64,000 nt of DNA from the NCBI RefSeq assembly GCF_900114915.1, contig NZ_FOUS01000009.1:1-64000 (forward strand), given 5' to 3'. Shown piece after piece: positions 31,753 through 40,275 of this stretch. The stretch is from Bradyrhizobium sp. Rc3b (lineage in GTDB: Bacteria > Pseudomonadota > Alphaproteobacteria > Rhizobiales > Xanthobacteraceae). The position numbers and the translations under genes were made by a program. The notes below the pieces were generated by a model, which saw only the letters and a program-made list of their open reading frames with translations, was not told where the DNA came from and made no database searches. Numbering within the stretch: position 1 is the stretch's first letter; each line of letters starts with the position of its first letter.

Positions 31753-33583
31753 GGCTGCCGTCCTGATTGCTGGTGCCGCCGAGCTTGAACACCAGAAGCT
31801 CGCTGCCGCCTGCGGTGTAGAACGGCAAGTCCTGCATGGCACCGGCGAAGCCGAGAGCGCCGTTGCGCACCCGCTGATCGACCTCTGCATTCGCGACCGC
31901 GCCAGGCCAGCCGCCGACGCCCGAAAGGATTGCGATGTACTGCTGCCCATCCGAGCCGCGGTAGGAGATCGGTTGGCCGATGAACCCGGAGCCTGCCCGA
32001 AACTGCCAAAGCAATTTGCCTGTTTTTGCGTCCACCGCCTTGAACAGGCGGTCCATCGTTCCGTAGAACGCGACATCACCCGCCGTCACCAGCGCGCCGC
32101 TCCAGACCGGCAGCTTCTCGTGGATCTCCCAGACCTTTTTGCGCGCGACCGGATCCCACGCCATGAACTCGCCGCGATGGCCGCCCGGGCCGGCATACAT
32201 ATCGACGTCGGCACCGACATAAGGCGTACCGGCAATGTAGCCGACCTGCGACGCCTTGAAGTTCATGCAGAGATGCTGATGCGGAACGTACAGAAGCTTG
32301 GTGCGCGGTGACCAGGCTGAGGGCTGCCAATCCTTGGCGCCCGGCGCAGTCGGGCAGATATCCTCGACCGTCTTGCCGACCAGCGGGGTCTTCTCCTCAT
32401 TGGGGATGATCTTGCCGGTCTTGAGGTCGACACCCTTGTAGGCGTTGACGAACTCATAGGCGTCCGCCGAGATCACCTCGCCGGTGGCCCGATCCATGAC
32501 GTACATGTAGCCGTTGCGCCCGGGGTGGATCAGCACCTTGCGCGGCTGGCCATTCAGTTCGAGGTCGACCAGCACATTTTCATTGATTTCGTCATGGTCG
32601 AACAGATCATGTGGGTTGACCTGATACGCCCATTTCGCGTGCCCGTTGTCGGGATCCCGCGCGAAGATGGTGGTGCTCCAGAGATTGTCGCCGCTACGCT
32701 GGTTCGCATTCCACGGGCTGGGATTGGCGGTGCCGTAGTAGATCAGGTTGAGATCGGCGTCATAGGAGATCCATCCCCACATGGTGCCGCCGCCGACCTG
32801 CCAGCGGTCGGCGGGCCAGGTCTTGACGCCGAGATCCTTGCCTTTGAGATTGTCGTAGAACGGCTTGAAGTCCTCGCCGATCAAGACGTCCTTGTCGGGG
32901 CCGGTGGTATAGGCGCGCCAGGCTATGGCTCCGGTGTTCTCGTCAAGTGCGGTGACCCAGCCGCGCACGCCCAGCTCACCGCCGCTGTTGCCGATGAGCA
33001 CCTTGCCCTTCACGACGACGGGCGCCATCGTGATGGTCTCGCCCTTGTTGATCTCACCCAGCTTGGTGTGCCAGAGCTCCTTGCCAGTCTTGGCATCTAG
33101 TGCGACCGAGTGATTGTCCAGCGTGTTGAGGAAGATCTTACCGTTGTCGAAAGCGAGCCCGCGATTGACAACGTCGCAGCAGGCAACGCCTGCCGCGGCG
33201 GGTTCAGGCTTCGGTGCATACGACCATTTCAGCTCGCCCGTCGTCGCATCCAGCGCGAACACGCGGTTCGGGTACGGGCCCGCATAGGGGCTGACCACAT
33301 ACATGGTACCGTCGACGACGAGAGGTGCCGCTTCCTGACCGCGATCGACCCCCACGGAGAACGTCCAGGCGAGCCGCAGGCCTGAGGCGTTGCTGGCGTT
33401 GATCTGGTCGAGCTCGCTATAACGGGTGTTGGCGTAGTCGCGCGCAGCCATCGGCCATTGGCCAGGATCCTTCATGCGGCTGGCGAGATCAGTCTGCGCA
33501 AGGCTGGGTGAAAGCAACGCAAGGCTCACGCAGAGCGTACTCGGTATTCCCCACAGCAACAGCCTGAGGCCGAACATTAACAT
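31736..33583 (-). CDS. xoxF: PQQ-dependent methanol/alcohol dehydrogenase, XoxF-like
   Basis: A 615-residue periplasmic quinoprotein oxidising methanol or another small alcohol and passing electrons to cytochrome c. A signal peptide (MLMFGLRLLLWG to PSLAQ) precedes the eight-bladed propeller. The vicinal disulfide Cys135-Cys136 (ACCDVVNRG), Glu203 (GGELGVRG), Asn287 (TANPSPWN) and catalytic Asp329 are all present. Asp331 two residues later (FDHDE) is the extra acid characteristic of lanthanide-dependent enzymes. The ATG at 33583 with GGAG upstream was chosen over 33604. HbpS-like, xoxJ and xoxG genes surround it. The clade (XoxF versus PedH/ExaF type) cannot be fixed by eye. Confidence 0.88.
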   Translation of the reverse strand: MLMFGLRLLLWGIPSTLCVSLALLSPSLAQTDLASRMKDPGQWPMAARDYANTRYSELDQINASNASGLRLAWTFSVGVDRGQEAAPLVVDGTMYVVSPYAGPYPNRVFALDATTGELKWSYAPKPEPAAAGVACCDVVNRGLAFDNGKIFLNTLDNHSVALDAKTGKELWHTKLGEINKGETITMAPVVVKGKVLIGNSGGELGVRGWVTALDENTGAIAWRAYTTGPDKDVLIGEDFKPFYDNLKGKDLGVKTWPADRWQVGGGTMWGWISYDADLNLIYYGTANPSPWNANQRSGDNLWSTTIFARDPDNGHAKWAYQVNPHDLFDHDEINENVLVDLELNGQPRKVLIHPGRNGYMYVMDRATGEVISADAYEFVNAYKGVDLKTGKIIPNEEKTPLVGKTVEDICPTAPGAKDWQPSAWSPRTKLLYVPHQHLCMNFKASQVGYIAGTPYVGADVDMYAGPGGHRGEFMAWDPVARKKVWEIHEKLPVWSGALVTAGDVAFYGTMDRLFKAVDAKTGKLLWQFRAGSGFIGQPISYRGSDGQQYIAILSGVGGWPGAVANAEVDQRVRNGALGFAGAMQDLPFYTAGGSELLVFKLGGTSNQDGSHAPQQ

Positions 33584-33690
33584 GAGTGAAGATCTCCACG
33601 GCATTGAGGAGGCCGTGCCGCGTTGCAGGCCGGATTGCAGAACGTACAAACGTTGCGGGCGTGCTTGGTTCCTGAGTGCTCGAGAGGGAG

Positions 33691-34479
33691 CTATCTCACG
33701 ACATTTCCCGATACGCCCGCGCCGAGGTCGACGGCAATCTGATCCTCCTTGCCATTGCACTTGGGATGACCGAAACCCGACGGGCTTTTGCCGTCCGGAC
33801 CGATGTCGTAGATAATCGCATCTTTCATGTTCGGGCTGACGCCGGCCGGAACGTGATCGAGGCCGAGGAAGTGGCGCACGCGCCAGGCCACATTGTGATC
33901 CGCACAGGAGCTGTCGCCACTGACGCCGAGCGCGCCGGCGATGCCGTTTCCGTCGTAGAGCGCCAGCCCGCCTCCGAACACGATCGTGCCGCCGACCGGC
34001 TTGCCAACCATCGGATCATGAGCGGTGCCGAATTCGTCCGGTGTGCCCGCGTAAATGACCTCAGGAGACGGCGGGTTACCGAGAGCCGCACCGAACAAGA
34101 AGCCGCCGGGCTGGGCGCCCGCATAGAGATTGGCGGTCGCCATCGCCTTGTCCTTCAGGCTGAAGGCGTTCGCCGTGTTGGCCTTTTCGGCGGCGATGGC
34201 GCGGCTGCCGAGCCATTGCTCGTCGACCTTGCTGCCGCTATAGGCGACGGCACAGACCACGCCTTGCCGGTTCACGACAGCAGCCCACTCGTTGTTGTCG
34301 AGGCCGCCATTGCTGGGACCGCCGCCGGGCTTGACGCTCTTCTTCAAGATGTCCGCGAGCTGATCATGGTCGACCGGACACGACATTCCTGTGCGCGGCT
34401 GATCTTGCGCGCTTCCGCCTTGCAGCGTCGCAAGGGCGGCCGCGATGATAACGGTCGCTCGGACGGTTGGTTTGCCCAT
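33691..34479 (-). CDS. HbpS/GlcG-like exported protein
   Basis: A 262-residue protein with a signal peptide (ATVIIAAALATLQGGSA) and a GlcG/HbpS-type domain: EWAAVVNRQGVVCAVAYSG, AIAAEKANTANAF, VFGGGLALYDGNG-I-AGALGVSGDSSCADHNVAWRVR. Family members bind heme or small metabolites and are often encoded beside PQQ-alcohol-dehydrogenase genes. It starts at the ATG behind GGAGGCCAT, 107 bp before xoxF and 83 bp after the CtaG-like gene. Confidence 0.8.
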   Translation of the reverse strand: MGKPTVRATVIIAAALATLQGGSAQDQPRTGMSCPVDHDQLADILKKSVKPGGGPSNGGLDNNEWAAVVNRQGVVCAVAYSGSKVDEQWLGSRAIAAEKANTANAFSLKDKAMATANLYAGAQPGGFLFGAALGNPPSPEVIYAGTPDEFGTAHDPMVGKPVGGTIVFGGGLALYDGNGIAGALGVSGDSSCADHNVAWRVRHFLGLDHVPAGVSPNMKDAIIYDIGPDGKSPSGFGHPKCNGKEDQIAVDLGAGVSGNVVR

Positions 34480-34562
34480 ATGGCCTCCACGCGATGGTCG
34501 AGAGTCAGCTGGCGAACGTTGCATCACAGCTGCGGTTCCTATGTTCGCCCTGAGTCCATGAT

Positions 34563-35486
34563 TCAGCCGGCGTGCCGGGCCACCGGCATGGAGGAGCGCG
34601 CAGGAATCGTGATGAGCCACCGATAGGCGAAGAACAGCGCAGCGCCGGTGTAGAGCATCCCCATGGGCACCCACATCAAAATGCCCGCGAGCTGCTGATC
34701 CTCCAGGGGAGACAAGTCGAACTCGCCGGCAAGCGCGCCTTGGCCCGGAATCCATGTGCGCGTCGACAGCGTCAACAGCGCTCCGAGCACACCGGAATGA
34801 AGGACAGTGACGAACAGGCAAGCGATCGCGATGCCGTCCCGCAGCCGCAGGCTGCGTCCGACGCCGCGGCCATGGAAAAGCACCCACCAGAACAACAGCG
34901 CGGTGGCAAAGAAGCTGATGTGCTGAAGGCGGTGAATAGCAGTACTTTCCAGCGCCCTTGCATAGAGCGGCGGCGCATGCCAAGCCCAGAGCGCCAAACC
35001 ATGCAGGGCCGTCGCGCTGACAGGATGGCTGACGGCAGCCCAGGGCTTGGCTACCATTGGCCAATTCAGGAAGCGACCTGCAGCCGGACGCAGCGAGGCG
35101 GGCAAGCTCCACATCACCGGCCCGTTGATCCGCGCGTAGGCCATCAGCGGCGCGCCGACCACCATCAGCAATTCGTGCTCGATCATATGCGCGGTGAACA
35201 GGCGCTCGCCGAGCCAATGCAGCGGCGAGGTGAGGGCGAGCGCGACGATCAGCCAGCCGGTCCAGAAGGCGCCGACCTGACGGAAGCTGACGCCGCGGCC
35301 GCCGCCGGCATGGCGCCAGAGCCGTTGTGTGCCGATGTAGAAGGAAATACCGACGACGTAGAGCGGCGCCAGGAGCCAGGGATCGGAGCTCCAGAGCGAG
35401 CCTGTGTCGACCTCGGAGATGCCGTGCGCTGACGCAGGCGTTGCCAGCAGGCCGAGCAGTATTGCCAAGAGGCTCAGCGCAGGCAT
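34563..35486 (-). CDS. CtaG-like cytochrome oxidase assembly protein (caa3_CtaG)
   Basis: A 307-residue polytopic membrane protein with a cleavable or first helix (MPALSLLAILLGLLATPASAHG) and six to seven further helices. The caa3_CtaG pattern includes WLIVALALTSPLHWLGERLFTAHMIEHELLM with the conserved His-rich HMIEHE, then ALWAWHAPPLY and HRLQHISFF, and a C-terminal DQQLAGILMWVP. It probably inserts copper or heme into the neighbouring CuA oxidase. It overlaps coxP by 13 nt. Confidence 0.85.
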   Translation of the reverse strand: MPALSLLAILLGLLATPASAHGISEVDTGSLWSSDPWLLAPLYVVGISFYIGTQRLWRHAGGGRGVSFRQVGAFWTGWLIVALALTSPLHWLGERLFTAHMIEHELLMVVGAPLMAYARINGPVMWSLPASLRPAAGRFLNWPMVAKPWAAVSHPVSATALHGLALWAWHAPPLYARALESTAIHRLQHISFFATALLFWWVLFHGRGVGRSLRLRDGIAIACLFVTVLHSGVLGALLTLSTRTWIPGQGALAGEFDLSPLEDQQLAGILMWVPMGMLYTGAALFFAYRWLITIPARSSMPVARHAG

Positions 35487-35827
35487 GGGCTGATCAACAG
35501 CGAGGCCGCGAGCTGGTCCGCGATGACCAGCGCGAACAGAACGCCGGAGCCGACGCCGAGCCAGGCCATGAACGTCCGGGGGCCACCGCCATGCGCATCG
35601 CTCCATTCCGCACCGGCGCCACGACGGACGGCACGGGCGGATATCGCGGTGCCGGCCAGGGCGATGCCGGCGAGCACCGCGCTCATGATCGCACCGCTGA
35701 ACCTGGTCGACTCGCACGAGAAATGCGCGAGCGTGTAGATCCCCTGCAGGTTGATACCCCAAGCCAAGGGGCCGAGCGCGACGCCGGCCCAATAAAGCAG
35801 TTTCGTATGTCGTTCCGTATCGGTCAT
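35474..35827 (-). CDS. coxP: Small membrane subunit of the oxidase (CoxP-like)
   Basis: A 117-residue membrane protein with about three helices (LLYWAGVALGPLAWGINL, FSGAIMSAVLAGIALAGTAI, FMAWLGVGSGVLFALVIADQLAASLL). Gene order after coxM-coxN-coxO matches the Bradyrhizobium coxMNOP layout. Similarity to classical subunit III or IV is weak by eye, so the name rests on position. It overlaps coxO by 4 nt (ATGA). Confidence 0.6.
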   Translation of the reverse strand: MTDTERHTKLLYWAGVALGPLAWGINLQGIYTLAHFSCESTRFSGAIMSAVLAGIALAGTAISARAVRRGAGAEWSDAHGGGPRTFMAWLGVGSGVLFALVIADQLAASLLISPCLR

Positions 35828-36423
35828 AGGCGTGGTACCCAGTCGAGCAGCGCGTAGAGCGGCAGCCAGGCCAGCACGACGAAGTTCCAGTAAAACACGT
35901 TGTCGGTGACGTCGCTGAACTTGCGTGGCTTCGCGTGCCGCGTGAACATCAGCACCGTCAGCACCACGGTGTCGCCGAGATCGGTGACGAGATGTGTCGT
36001 GTGCAGCCCGAGGATCAGCCAGACGATCGATCCGTAGGCGGAATTGTCCCAGCGCGTGTTGAGATGGGCGAATTCGAACCCGCGCAACACCAGCAGGGCG
36101 ATACCGATCAGCGACATCACGATCAAGCCTGTGCGTACCCTGGCAAGATCCTGCCGGTGCGCCGCGCGGTTGGTCATCTCGTTGGGGATGATACTGAGGA
36201 GATAGACGATGACCTCGGCCGTGCCCGGCCAGAGATCGGGCGGGGGAGCGCCAATCGGCCAGTTGGGGTTGACGGCGTAGAGATAAAGATAGGCACCGAT
36301 GGCGAGGGCGAACCCCATGCCCTCCAGCGCCATGAAGCCCATGGCGCCCCACCACGGACCGCTTCGGGGACCGTAACCATAGGTCGGCAAGTCGCCGACA
36401 TTGCGGACGATGGTCTGCCTCAC
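35824..36423 (-). CDS. coxO: Cytochrome c oxidase subunit III (CoxO-like)
   Basis: A 199-residue membrane protein with five helices and subunit III features: WWGAMGFMALEGMGFALAIGAYLYL, FEFAHLNTRWDNSAYGSIVWLILGLHTTHLV with the conserved His-T-x-H, and WNFVVLAWLPLYAL at the end. It starts at a GTG overlapping the coxN stop by 4 nt, with AAGGAGG upstream; a longer frame from 36507 runs into coxN. It is shorter than seven-helix subunit III, lacking the first two helices. Confidence 0.82.
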   Translation of the reverse strand: MRQTIVRNVGDLPTYGYGPRSGPWWGAMGFMALEGMGFALAIGAYLYLYAVNPNWPIGAPPPDLWPGTAEVIVYLLSIIPNEMTNRAAHRQDLARVRTGLIVMSLIGIALLVLRGFEFAHLNTRWDNSAYGSIVWLILGLHTTHLVTDLGDTVVLTVLMFTRHAKPRKFSDVTDNVFYWNFVVLAWLPLYALLDWVPRL

Positions 36424-38333
36424 TCCTCGTCCTCCTTGTGGCCGGCGGGCCAGAACCAGCCGATCAAGGCGACCGCCATTGGTGGGGTGCCCCACAGCAC
36501 GGCCCACGGCGTAAAGATCGAGCCGATGAAGAAGACGGTCGTCGCGATGGCTGTCAGCAGAGGCCAGATGCTCGGTTCGGGAGACGCCTCGCGGACCTGC
36601 GGCTCTGCTTCGGCGAGCGACGTCAGCAGCACCTCACGGCGTTCCACACTCAGACCTGCGACCACCGGCATGCTCTCAGTGTCGAACCACAGGGGATCGC
36701 GATGCTTGACGACAGGAATGCGGTCAAAATTCTGCGGCGGCGGGGGTGAGGATGTCGCCCATTCCAGAGTCGAAGCATCCCAGGGATTGTCTCCCGCCAG
36801 CGTGCCGCTGCGAAGACTCTGGATCACGTTGACGAGCAGCAGCGCGAAGCTGAGCGCGAATATGAGGGCGCCGCCGCTGGAGAGTAGGTTCAAATGCGCC
36901 CAGTCCATATCCGCGGTGTAAGTGTAGACGCGCCGCGGCATCCCGATCAGTCCGAGGATGTGCATCGGGAAAAATGCGACGTTGAAGCCGACAAAGGCGA
37001 GCCAGAAATTCCAGCGTCCCAGCCTCTCGCTGAGCATCCGGCCGGAGATCTTAGGAAACCAATAATAAACGGCCCCGATCAGCGGGAAGACGGCGCCGCC
37101 GATTAGGACATAATGGAAGTGGGCGACGACGAAATAGGTGTCATGCACCTGGGTGTCGATCGGTACCGAGGCGACCATCACGCCCGACAATCCACCCATG
37201 ACGAAGATCAATATGAATCCGATCACGAACAGAAGCGGCGTGCGGTAGACCGGGCGACCGTCCCAGAGCGTGGCCAGCCAGCAGAAGATCTGCAGGCCGC
37301 TGGGCACCGCGATCAGCATGCTGGAAGCCGTGAACAGGCCGGCGCCGAGCTGCGGCAAGCCCGTGACAAACATGTGGTGGACCCACAGGCCGAACGACAG
37401 GAAGCCCGTTGCGATCAGCGAGAGGATGACGACAGGGTAGCCGACTACGGGACGTCGGGCAAACGTTGCGAGGATCGCCGAGACCATGCCGGTGCCGGGG
37501 ATGAAGATGATGTAGACCTCGGGATGGCCGAAAAACCAGAACAGATGCTGCCAGAGCAGGGGATGCCCGCCCGACGAGGAATCGTAAAAGCGCGTGTTGA
37601 CGAGGCGGTCGAGGATCAGCGAGGTCGATGCGACCATGATGGATGGCATGGCGAACATCACCAGGAAGCTGGTGACCAGCATCGCCCAGACGAAGAGGGG
37701 AATACGGTCGAGCGTCATGCCGGGCGCGCGCTGCTTGAAGACGGTCACGACGATCTCGACGGAGACCGCAAGCGCAGCCACTTCAGTGAAAGTGATCATT
37801 TGCGCCCAGACGTCGGGCCGTTTGGTCGGTGTGTACTGCAACGAGGACAGCGGGACATAGGCGAACCAGCCGACATCCGGCCCCACGTTAAGGGCGAATG
37901 ACAACCAGAGGAAGCAGCCTCCGAACAAGAACATCCAGTAGCTGAAGGCGTTCAGACGTGGGAAAGCGATGTTCCGGGTTCCAACCATCAGCGGCACGAG
38001 GTAGACGGCGAAGGCCTCCATCACAGGCACGGCGAACAGGAACATCATCGTCGAGCCGTGCATGGTGAAGATCTGGTTGTACTTGTCCGCCGAGAGAAAC
38101 GTGCTCTCGGGTTTGGCAAGTTGGACGCGCATGAGCACCGCGAGAATTCCGCCGAGCAGCAGAAATGCGAATGCCGTGACGATGTAGCGGCGTCCCACGA
38201 CCTTATGATCTACCGACATCAGCGCGCCGGAAAAGCCGGATGGCGTGCGCCAGATGCTGTCCATGCGCGTCGAAAGCTGAAGGCCATTCAGCGAGTCATC
38301 ACGCAACTCGCGTTGCTCGGCCACCATGCTCAC
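36420..38333 (-). CDS. coxN: Heme-copper oxidase subunit I (CoxN-like) with altered proton channels
   Basis: A 637-residue catalytic subunit reducing oxygen to water. Heme ligands are His92 (TMHG) and His407. CuB ligands are His270 (crosslinked Tyr274 in HPEVY), His319 and His320. His405 is present in the VVAHFHYV motif, and Glu272 is kept. Position 121, Asp in canonical A-type enzymes (PDMAFPR), is Asn (TRNIAFPRLN). The K-channel lysine is Gln348 (PSGLQIF instead of PTGIKxF). The C-terminus carries two extra helices and a proline-rich loop. The start is a GTG overlapping coxM by 4 nt, or an ATG two codons on. Subunit arrangement and context point to the alternative CoxMNOP oxidase of Bradyrhizobium. 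Confidence 0.92.
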   Translation of the reverse strand: MSMVAEQRELRDDSLNGLQLSTRMDSIWRTPSGFSGALMSVDHKVVGRRYIVTAFAFLLLGGILAVLMRVQLAKPESTFLSADKYNQIFTMHGSTMMFLFAVPVMEAFAVYLVPLMVGTRNIAFPRLNAFSYWMFLFGGCFLWLSFALNVGPDVGWFAYVPLSSLQYTPTKRPDVWAQMITFTEVAALAVSVEIVVTVFKQRAPGMTLDRIPLFVWAMLVTSFLVMFAMPSIMVASTSLILDRLVNTRFYDSSSGGHPLLWQHLFWFFGHPEVYIIFIPGTGMVSAILATFARRPVVGYPVVILSLIATGFLSFGLWVHHMFVTGLPQLGAGLFTASSMLIAVPSGLQIFCWLATLWDGRPVYRTPLLFVIGFILIFVMGGLSGVMVASVPIDTQVHDTYFVVAHFHYVLIGGAVFPLIGAVYYWFPKISGRMLSERLGRWNFWLAFVGFNVAFFPMHILGLIGMPRRVYTYTADMDWAHLNLLSSGGALIFALSFALLLVNVIQSLRSGTLAGDNPWDASTLEWATSSPPPPQNFDRIPVVKHRDPLWFDTESMPVVAGLSVERREVLLTSLAEAEPQVREASPEPSIWPLLTAIATTVFFIGSIFTPWAVLWGTPPMAVALIGWFWPAGHKEDEE

Positions 38334-39340
38334 TTGAGCTGCTCCAGATAATGAATGATCGCGATGAGCTCGCCCGACTGCAGCGGCATCCTCGGCATGT
38401 TGTTTCCGGGTTTGATGTGCTGCGGATCGGCAATCCAGGCGCCGAGGGCAGCCGAGGACATCGGCAGCGTTCCGGCTGCGACCGTCGTCCGGCTGCCGAT
38501 ATGCGTGAGATCTGGGCCGAGCTGGCCGCCGGCGAGCGTGCCGCGGATCGTATGGCAGAGCGCGCAGCCTCTTGCGCGAAACAGCTGCTCGCCCTGCTTG
38601 CCGAGCGGGTCGGTCGGGCTGGTGCCGCTCTGGTTTTCATGATCCCGCCAGCGCCCGTACTCATCGGGCAATAAAGCGAAGACGGCGAAGGCCATATGGG
38701 CGTGCTGAAGGCCGCAGAACTCAGCACACTGGCCGCGATAGACGCCGGCGTTTTTCGCGGTGAATTGAAGCTCGTTCTTCTGCCCTGTGATCAGATCCAT
38801 CTTTCCGGTCAGGCTCGGCACCCAGAAGCTGTGGATCACGTCGGCGGATTCAAGCTCGACTTTCACCGGCTGGCCGGTCGGAATGCGGATTTCGTTCGCG
38901 GTCACGAAGCTCTGATGGGGGCTATCGTCCTCGTAACGAACTTCCCACCACCATTGATGCCCGATGATCTTGAGGGTGAGCGCATGCTCGTTCTTGGCGA
39001 ACACGGTGCGCTGGCCAGCGTAGCTGACGATCGAGAGACCGAGCACGATGATGAGGGTGGCGAGCCCCAACCCGAAGACGACGTGACCACTGGTCCGTTC
39101 AAAGCCCTGGTGCAGCGCGAGGGGCTGGACGGCCGAGCGCTTTCGGCGCAGCAGGCCGACGCACAGCACGACGACGACTGCGGTCCAGACGACAGCTGCG
39201 ACAATCAGGAAGATGAACAAAGTCTGGAGAATGTGGTTGGATTGAAGTCCCTGCGGATCGAGCGCCGACTGCCGGCCGGCGCAAGCGGCCAGCGGCAACG
39301 TCGCAAATGGCACCAGAGCCGTTCGCATCCGGACAGGCAT
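38330..39340 (-). CDS. coxM: Cytochrome c oxidase subunit II with fused cytochrome c (CoxM-like)
   Basis: A 336-residue membrane-anchored subunit. A lipoprotein-type signal (PFATLPLAAC, Cys20) and two helices (about 38-63 and 86-108) lead to a periplasmic cupredoxin domain. CuA ligands are all present: His170 (HSFWVP), Cys205, Glu207, Cys209 (GQCAEFCG), His213 and Met216. A C-terminal cytochrome c domain has CALCH (259-263) and a Met in NNMPRMPL. The start at ATG 39340 is uncertain because a TTG lies 42 nt upstream. It ends overlapping coxN. The fused heme lets it accept electrons from soluble cytochromes such as the xoxG product. Confidence 0.92.
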   Translation of the reverse strand: MPVRMRTALVPFATLPLAACAGRQSALDPQGLQSNHILQTLFIFLIVAAVVWTAVVVVLCVGLLRRKRSAVQPLALHQGFERTSGHVVFGLGLATLIIVLGLSIVSYAGQRTVFAKNEHALTLKIIGHQWWWEVRYEDDSPHQSFVTANEIRIPTGQPVKVELESADVIHSFWVPSLTGKMDLITGQKNELQFTAKNAGVYRGQCAEFCGLQHAHMAFAVFALLPDEYGRWRDHENQSGTSPTDPLGKQGEQLFRARGCALCHTIRGTLAGGQLGPDLTHIGSRTTVAAGTLPMSSAALGAWIADPQHIKPGNNMPRMPLQSGELIAIIHYLEQLK

Positions 39341-39426
39341 CGATGTTCGCCGTGCTCCCTTGTTGGAGGGCGAACCGGTCAAACCTATGAAGGTTCCTAT
39401 TGCAGCGAGGCGGCCGGTTTCTCGAG

Positions 39427-39549
39427 TCAGAAGGGCCAGCCCCTGGCTGCGATGAAGATTGCCCCGTCAGCCACGGCCATCAGGAGCAAGACAAGGACTA
39501 TGGCAATCATCGCTCCGGGCTGGGCGATCGCGCGAAGGTCTTCGAACAT
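39427..39549 (-). CDS. 40-residue membrane peptide heading the cox/xox array
   Basis: Behind a perfect GGAGGA site, MFEDLRAIAQPGAMIAIVLV continues as one hydrophobic helix, then GAIFIAARGWPF and stop. It lies 86 bp before coxM on the same strand. Heme-copper oxidases often have a very small helix-only subunit, which this could be; alternatively it is a leader peptide. It has not been matched to any family. Confidence 0.6.
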   Translation of the reverse strand: MFEDLRAIAQPGAMIAIVLVLLLMAVADGAIFIAARGWPF

Positions 39550-39716
39550 ATATCGTCCTCCGCGTTCGATCACCTTGCCATCAGCTTTTGTGGATCATCG
39601 CGGCGTTGCGTTGCTTCGATGTTACGGTCAAGCTGGGCGTTCGCTACGGCGCAAACTGCGAGCATGCTGCCGTGGTTCCTAAGCGCGGGAACGCGGCGGG
39701 GTGTCAGGAGAGTGCT

Positions 39717-40183
39717 GTGATCAGAATTGGGGTCATCTCGGAGACGCACGGGCTCCTACGGCCAGAGGTGGCGCATTGCCTTAACGGAGTCGCGCATATC
39801 ATTCATGCCGGCGATATCGGTGCCGAGCAGGTGCTCGAAGGGCTTCGCAGGATTGCGCCTGTCACCGCGATTCGGGGGAATGTCGATATCGGCGATTGGG
39901 CGCGGGACTATCGGGATGCGGAGACCGTGCGTCTCTGCCGGTACGACTTCTACATCCTGCATGATCTGAACGAACTCGGGAGCAAACCTGCGCCTGAGGG
40001 CGCCGCTGCCGTGATTTGCGGTCATTCGCACCGGGCGAGCGTCAAGACGATTGACGGGGTTCTTTATCTCAACCCCGGGAGCGCCGGCCGCGACGCTTCA
40101 AGCTCCCGATCAGGCTTGCGACGCTCGATCTCGACGAGAGCGGCGAGCTTCGACCGATCGTGCACACGCTCGGTGGGTCCTAG
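39717..40183 (+). pseudogene. YfcE-type metallophosphoesterase, C-terminal frameshift
   Basis: The GTG start follows AGGAG. It is a calcineurin-like phosphoesterase of the YfcE/MJ0936 type: ISETHGLLRP, HIIHAGDIG, RGNVDIG, HDLNELG and ICGHSHRASV. A one-base deletion near 40089, after LNPGSAG, shifts the frame. The other frame holds the expected end (PRRFKLPIRLATLDLD..GELRPIVHTLGGS, stop 40181-40183). The first metal-binding Asp of the usual SDTHG motif is Glu here. The body is otherwise intact, so it is a recent break, a sequencing error or a product with a changed tail. Confidence 0.75.
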
Positions 40184-40275
40184 CGGCGACATCGGGCGCT
40201 TGGACCAAGAGGTGTGACTTCAGGTCAGGAACGCTTGCGGTCGCCTTCCGTTATCGGCGTAAACTCCGGAGCCGC

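Noticed and set aside
31580..32311. Plus-strand 243-residue frame across xoxJ/xoxF
   Set aside because: Antisense shadow of two recognised periplasmic proteins.
35474..36355. Long minus-strand frame spanning coxO and coxP as one fusion
   Set aside because: Only the last 117 residues (from MTDTERHTK) look natural; the upstream part is coxO out of frame.
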